NCBI RefSeq assembly: GCF_050908235.1
Contig: NZ_CP194340.1
Length of the DNA stretch: 64,000 nt
Origin: Pseudoramibacter alactolyticus
GTDB lineage: Bacteria; Bacillota; Clostridia; Eubacteriales; Eubacteriaceae
Reading direction: 5' to 3' (one strand)
This document shows positions 60,006-64,000 of the stretch, piece after piece; within the stretch, counting starts at the first letter, position 1; each line of letters begins with the position of its first letter. The notes under the pieces are model-generated. The model ran no database searches, was not told the DNA's origin, and saw only the letters and a list, made by a program, of their open reading frames with translations. The position numbers were made by a program, and so were the translations under genes.

Positions 60006-61975
60006 TCTGATGCACTCTCTTTCTTATAAAATTCAATGGCGTCGACCAAAAGGCCCCGCGCCTGATGCAAATCTTCTATATCGTGAAGCTGAGCTCCGGC
60101 CATCGTCATATGGCCGCCGCCGCCCAATTTTTCCAAAATCATCTGCACGTTCACATCACCCATGGAGCGCCCGCTGATAAAGATTCCGCCCTCGGTTTTC
60201 AGCACGATAAAGGACGCGCCGATGCCCCGGATATTCAGCAGCTCGTCCGCCGCCTGCGCCGCGATGAGCTTGGCGTTTTCCGTGTGGTTTTCATAAAGGG
60301 AGATGGCAATGGTGTTGTCGTAAAATTCGGCGTTGGTCACCGCTTCGGATCGCGCCGCATAGGTTTCAATATCGTTTTGCAGCAGGGTCTTCGCAATAAC
60401 GGTATCGGCGCCCTTACGCTTGAGAAAAGACGCCGCCTCGAAGGTGCGCACCCCGGTCTTCACCGTGAACATCTTAGTATCCATGCACATCCCCGCGAGC
60501 AGGGCGTTGGCCTCTGTGGTTTTGATAATATCCTTGTTGTCAAAATACTGAAGCAATTCGGTGACAAGCTCGCAGGTCGACGAGGCGTAGGCCTCCAGAT
60601 AGGAGAAAATCATATCGCTGATGGATTTGCCCGACGCCCGGTGATGGTCGATCACCACGACGTTCGACACCTGATCCAGCAGCTCCGGCATCTCGACGTA
60701 GTTAAAATTCTGGGTGTCCACCACGATGAGCAGAGTCCCTTCCTCCACGAAATCCCGCACTTCCTGGGGGGTCACAAAGGCGTGCGCGTAATGCTCGTCT
60801 TTGCTCAGGTAGTCGATGAGCGAGCGAATGCTCGTGTTGATCTCCTTAAGCACGTAGCGGCATTCCCGGTTGAGGCTGCGGCAGGCGCCCATCAGCCCCA
60901 CCGCCGAACCGAGGCAGTCCATATCCGGCGTCTGATGTCCCATGATCACCACGTTGTGGGCATCGACCATTTGATCGCGCAGAGCGTGTGCCTTGATGCG
61001 CGCCTTGACCTTGGTGCGTTTTTCCTTGGCCTCGGTCTTGCCCCCGTAATAAGCGTTCTTGTCATCCATGCTGACCACACATTGGTCGCCGCCCCGGGCC
61101 AGTGCCACATCGAGCGCCGACCGGGACATGGCATCCGCATCCTGGATGGATTTGCGCTCGTCCGATAAGCCGATGCCAATGCTCAGCGTGACCGGCAGGT
61201 TTTCCATACTCACATCCCGAATTTCATCCAGCAGATGAAAATGCTCCCGCTCCATAATCATCAGGGCATCCCGGTTAAAAACAGCCAAATAATGATTGTT
61301 TTCGTATTTTTGAATGATCGCGCCGTTGCGCTGGGCCCATTGCACCAAGATCACATCGATCTTCCCCAGGAGGATCGACCGTTCCTGCACCGTCAGCTGT
61401 TCGCTGATATCGTCGTAATTGTCGATTTGGATATAGGCGAATACGGTCTGGCTGTGGCGATACCTGGCCTCAAGCTGCTTGAGGTGGGTGATGTCGTTAA
61501 AATTGAGCAGATACAATGATTGATTGCCATGGGTAAAGGCCGAAATCACCAGGGTGTACCAATGCTCCTGGAAAGCCAGCTCCCGAAAACTGCCGTCCAG
61601 TTTTTGGCCATTTTCCGGCTTAATCTTTAACGTCTCAAAAATTTGAACCCCTTTTTTGCCGAGCTCCCGGCCGAAGGTGCGGATAAACGCGCGATTAGGA
61701 ATCAGGCATACGCCTTCCCCGTCGACCACCACCGAAGGCGAGGGCATTTCGTACATTCGGTCGCGGTTGATCTTTGCCACCTGCCGGGAAACGGCTTTAT
61801 AGCTTTCTTCCTCGCGTTCGGCCTTCAGGTCGTTTTCCCATCCTTGAAGTCCGGCGACAAAAACCGCCAATACCAGCATGACCACACCCGCCATGTGATT
61901 GTATCGGATGAGCAGCAAGCTGATGATGACCGCAATGATCGCCATCACATTAAAGTGTTTGAGAAATTTCATCAT
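60002..61975 (-). CDS. gdpP: Cyclic-di-AMP phosphodiesterase GdpP
   Basis: 657-residue membrane enzyme hydrolysing c-di-AMP. Two N-terminal membrane helices (about 10-45) are followed by a PAS-like domain, a degenerate GGDEF domain (GGD is changed), and DHH/DHHA1 domains with HQTPDMD and VVIDHHR. The product level sets the c-di-AMP pool that controls potassium uptake, for example the KtrA/B system in this window. It overlaps DUF2232 upstream and rplI downstream (ATGA at both ends), so all three are coupled. Confidence 0.95.
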   Translation of the reverse strand: MMKFLKHFNVMAIIAVIISLLLIRYNHMAGVVMLVLAVFVAGLQGWENDLKAEREEESYKAVSRQVAKINRDRMYEMPSPSVVVDGEGVCLIPNRAFIRTFGRELGKKGVQIFETLKIKPENGQKLDGSFRELAFQEHWYTLVISAFTHGNQSLYLLNFNDITHLKQLEARYRHSQTVFAYIQIDNYDDISEQLTVQERSILLGKIDVILVQWAQRNGAIIQKYENNHYLAVFNRDALMIMEREHFHLLDEIRDVSMENLPVTLSIGIGLSDERKSIQDADAMSRSALDVALARGGDQCVVSMDDKNAYYGGKTEAKEKRTKVKARIKAHALRDQMVDAHNVVIMGHQTPDMDCLGSAVGLMGACRSLNRECRYVLKEINTSIRSLIDYLSKDEHYAHAFVTPQEVRDFVEEGTLLIVVDTQNFNYVEMPELLDQVSNVVVIDHHRASGKSISDMIFSYLEAYASSTCELVTELLQYFDNKDIIKTTEANALLAGMCMDTKMFTVKTGVRTFEAASFLKRKGADTVIAKTLLQNDIETYAARSEAVTNAEFYDNTIAISLYENHTENAKLIAAQAADELLNIRGIGASFIVLKTEGGIFISGRSMGDVNVQMILEKLGGGGHMTMAGAQLHDIEDLHQARGLLVDAIEFYKKESASE

Positions 61976-62940
61976 CGTCGCTTGCCCTCTCTTAAAATAA
62001 TGCGCAGCCGCAGGGGGGTGTAGGCGTCGAGCACCCCGAGAATCGACAGGATACTTAAACTCGACGGCACGACCATCACAATGAGCACGATCACGGTCTT
62101 GCGCCCCATGCTTTCCCGGGGCAGACGGCGGTTAAAAAACCAAAAACAAAACGACAAGCCCATCAGCCCGTACACAAAGGTCGTGATCCCCATGAGGGTG
62201 AGCACATACAGATTGCTGCCGGCGCCGGCAAGCTGGGCCACGAGCAGCCCTATCAGCACGATAAAAAGAAAATCCCGCAGAGATTTCGGCAGCCGCCAAT
62301 GACTGAGCGGCAGCACCCGAGGCTGTGCGATCTGAAGCCGCGCCAGTATCAAATCGAGCAGCAAGTTAAGGATCCAGCTGATGCCAAAGGGAATGAGCAG
62401 CACCATGGTTGGAAAATCCCGCTTCATCTGGACGAGTGCCTGTCCAAATACCTTGGCCGTCCGGCCGATCTGTGCGGCACTGTAATGTCCTGCCGCCGCA
62501 TAAACCTTGAGCCATTGGGCGGTCGCTGTTTGCATCTGACGAAAAAAGACCTGCACAAAGGCGTGCCCCGTCACCGCCTGATAGATGATCATCAGCCCAA
62601 TCAAAAAGACCAAACAGCCGAAATAACCGAGACCGATTCGCCGGAAGCCGTCCGCCCCCTTGCTCAGGCCGTAGCCCAGCGCACAGCCCACCAGCAAAAA
62701 ATACAGCGCAAAGCTGATGCCGGCCCCGACGCCGACGATCGCCGCCAGCAGGGCCATCGCGCCGAGACTGGCCGTGACCGCCGCCGCCAGACGCTGCCGC
62801 ACCGCCAAAACGGCGATCGGCAGCGCCGATAAAAGATAAAAAAAGATCATCAGGGGAAAGTGCAGCGACAACAGCGATAGAACCACTGCGGCTGCAGCTG
62901 TCGCTATTCCCTCCGTGATCGCCTGTGGTTTCAAATGCAT
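61972..62940 (-). CDS. DUF2232 (YybS-like) membrane protein
   Basis: 322-residue integral membrane protein with about eight hydrophobic helices. It lies directly before gdpP, as YybS does in Bacillus. The function is not established. First gene of the DUF2232-gdpP-rplI-dnaB-rsmI transcript. Confidence 0.85.
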   Translation of the reverse strand: MHLKPQAITEGIATAAAAVVLSLLSLHFPLMIFFYLLSALPIAVLAVRQRLAAAVTASLGAMALLAAIVGVGAGISFALYFLLVGCALGYGLSKGADGFRRIGLGYFGCLVFLIGLMIIYQAVTGHAFVQVFFRQMQTATAQWLKVYAAAGHYSAAQIGRTAKVFGQALVQMKRDFPTMVLLIPFGISWILNLLLDLILARLQIAQPRVLPLSHWRLPKSLRDFLFIVLIGLLVAQLAGAGSNLYVLTLMGITTFVYGLMGLSFCFWFFNRRLPRESMGRKTVIVLIVMVVPSSLSILSILGVLDAYTPLRLRIILREGKRR

Positions 62941-63158
62941 GAAATCCTCGATTCTCTGATTAATTCATTTCAATTGACAAATGCTCGCGACCCTGTTGCC
63001 TCATGAAAAGCCGCCATGCCAAACCAAACGCCGTCATCATATGACTGTTTATTATAACATATCCCGCCAAAAATCGAGAATTTAATTTTGATCTCAGTTC
63101 TCTGTGATTCAATGAATGCTGCAAAGATCACATTAAAAATATCAGGAGGTGGCGCTGA

Positions 63159-63428
63159 ATGCTTCGCTATTATCTTCAGGTTTTCGGCCGGGTCCAGGGT
63201 GTCGGCTTTCGCTACACCGCCGCCCAGCTGGCCAGGGCCTATGCCCTCACCGGCTGGGCCCGAAATTGCTATGACGGTTCGGTGGAACTGGAGATTCAGG
63301 GGGATCCCGCCGATATCGATTTATTTATCAGACAATTGAACGATCATAGGTGGATTCGCATCGACCGCATCACCCGGGAGAAGCGCCCGCTCTCCGCAGG
63401 TGAAAAGGAATTTTGTGTGCGCTATTAA
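63159..63428 (+). CDS. acyP: Acylphosphatase
   Basis: 89-residue acylphosphatase. The phosphate loop QVFGRVQGVGFRY (about 6-18) contains the catalytic Arg, and the partner Asn lies in ARNCYDGSVEL. It hydrolyses carboxyl-phosphate bonds. AGGAGGT precedes the ATG. It points opposite to the surrounding ribosomal cluster and so interrupts it. The 218-bp gap before it contains only its promoter region. Confidence 0.94.
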   Translation: MLRYYLQVFGRVQGVGFRYTAAQLARAYALTGWARNCYDGSVELEIQGDPADIDLFIRQLNDHRWIRIDRITREKRPLSAGEKEFCVRY

Positions 63429-63450
63429 CCCAATAACATCAACGGCAATA

Positions 63451-63481
63451 AAAAAACAGAAGGAATTTCCTTCTGTTTTTT
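63451..63481. terminator. Bidirectional intrinsic terminator
   Basis: Arms AAAAAACAGAAGG and CCTTCTGTTTTTT around a 5-nt loop, between the converging acyP and rpsR. Confidence 0.92.
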
Positions 63482-63503
63482 GAATTCGGTTATGAATAAC
63501 GGC

Positions 63504-63728
63504 TTAGTCTGCCTGATAGGGCAGCAGCGCCATGTTGCGGGCGCGGTTAACCGCTTGGGTAATCTTGCGCTGGTGCTTGGCGCAGGCACCGGTGGCCCGT
63601 CTCGGTAAAATTTTGCCTCTTTCAGAAATGTATTTCTTTAAGGTGGCAATGTCTTTGTAATCCACGACCATGTCTTCGTGTTCGCAGAATTCGCAGACCT
63701 TTCTTCTTCTTCTAAATGGTCTCGGCAT
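63504..63728 (-). CDS. rpsR: 30S ribosomal protein S18
   Basis: 74 residues with the S18 core (DYKDIATLKKYISERGKILPRR split over residues 24-45; GACAKHQRKITQAV). The N-terminal Cys pair (CEFCEH) marks a zinc-binding form of S18. AAAGGAGA precedes the ATG. It is 11 bp after ssb on the same strand. Confidence 0.96.
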   Translation of the reverse strand: MPRPFRRRRKVCEFCEHEDMVVDYKDIATLKKYISERGKILPRRATGACAKHQRKITQAVNRARNMALLPYQAD

Positions 63729-63739
63729 AATTTTCTCCT

Positions 63740-64000
63740 TTAGAACGGAACATCGTCATCGTCTGCCATCAGATGAAATTCATCGTCCATATCATCATCC
63801 AACGGCATGTTGTTTTGCGGCGCCGGCTGACTGCTGCGATTATTGCTGTAACCGCCGCCGCTGGCGTCATTGCGGCTGCCGATAAAGTCAAACTCTTCCA
63901 GAACCACCTCGGTGACGTAGCGCTTGCTGCCGTCCTGGGCCTGGTAATTCCGCGTTTGCAGGCGGCCGTTGAGCGCGATCTGGCGCCCCTTGCTCAGATA
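63740..64000 (-). CDS. ssb: Single-stranded DNA-binding protein, C-terminal part
   Basis: The window ends inside the gene; the last 86 codons are present. The OB-fold end (GRQIALNGRLQTRNYQ, VTEVVLEEFDFIG) is followed by a Gly/Ser/Asn/Gln-rich linker and the acidic tip DDDDVPF, which recruits repair and replication proteins. The order ssb-rpsR is conserved in Firmicutes, where rpsF normally precedes it. Confidence 0.95.
   Translation of the reverse strand, partial: YLSKGRQIALNGRLQTRNYQAQDGSKRYVTEVVLEEFDFIGSRNDASGGGYSNNRSSQPAPQNNMPLDDDMDDEFHLMADDDDVPF

Noticed and set aside
1..64000. tRNA, rRNA, prophage, transposase genes and -24/-12 sigma-54 promoters
   Set aside because: None could be recognised; TGGCAC occurrences lack a correctly spaced TTGC.

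Overview
The window is a chromosomal segment of an anaerobic Firmicute, most likely a Clostridia member of the Eubacteriaceae type. The evidence is the gene cluster ssb-rpsR / DUF2232-gdpP-rplI-dnaB, a SUF operon of sufCBDSU type, an [FeFe]-hydrogenase, a Nim-type flavoprotein, sigma-54, strong Shine-Dalgarno sequences and sigma-A promoters. Most genes are GC-rich (by eye well above 50%). Two stretches are clearly AT-rich: about 17.5-23.4 kb, and about 45.4-47.3 kb. The genus is an inference; no rRNA or tRNA gene was seen.

Layout. 0-7 kb: CzrA-like ArsR regulator, larC/larB for the nickel-pincer cofactor, ftsH, a cation-efflux (CDF) protein, a Nim-like oxidase and a bacterial PH-domain protein. 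7-9.4 kb: polar amino-acid ABC transporter (binding protein, permease, ATPase). 9.5-16.8 kb: hotdog thioesterase, HD protein, two membrane proteins of unknown function, sbcD-sbcC. 16.9-27.7 kb: a carbohydrate region. It holds a 5'-truncated FGGY kinase, then an AT-rich island with a SorC-type regulator, FGGY kinase, 2-hydroxyacid dehydrogenase and class II aldolase. A defence/toxin module (AbiF-type HEPN protein with its own promoter and a small structured RNA) follows. Then comes a divergent polyol-dehydrogenase / FGGY kinase / deoxyribose-phosphate aldolase operon facing an RpiR regulator. 27.8-32.8 kb: rpoN, galU, a UDP-glucose-dehydrogenase-like protein lacking its catalytic residues, rpiB and a DUF1836 regulator. 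33.2-34.1 kb: an unrecognised membrane-anchored protein. 34.4-41.5 kb: probable alpha-ribazole salvage pair cblT-cblS, patatin-like lipase, KtrA/KtrB potassium uptake, metF, a GNAT/metallo-beta-lactamase fusion that has no stop codon before its terminator, thioredoxin. 41.6-47.1 kb: AlkD-like protein, two tandem NSS transporters, a frameshifted aldo-keto reductase and its MerR-type regulator. 47.4-54.9 kb: flavoprotein, [FeFe]-hydrogenase, SUF operon. 55-64 kb: metG, rsmI, dnaB, rplI, gdpP, DUF2232, acylphosphatase, rpsR and the 3' part of ssb.

The most interesting element is at 22.1-23.4 kb. An Abi_2/AbiF protein with an RNxxxH HEPN motif is preceded by a consensus promoter, a ~58-nt hairpin RNA ending in a U-tract, then the abiF ribosome binding site. 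The module is bracketed by 37-bp identical direct repeats that are themselves hairpins, and at least one decayed extra copy of the small RNA lies upstream. This matches the architecture of an AbiF toxin with an RNA antitoxin, the group proposed as ancestral to Cas13.
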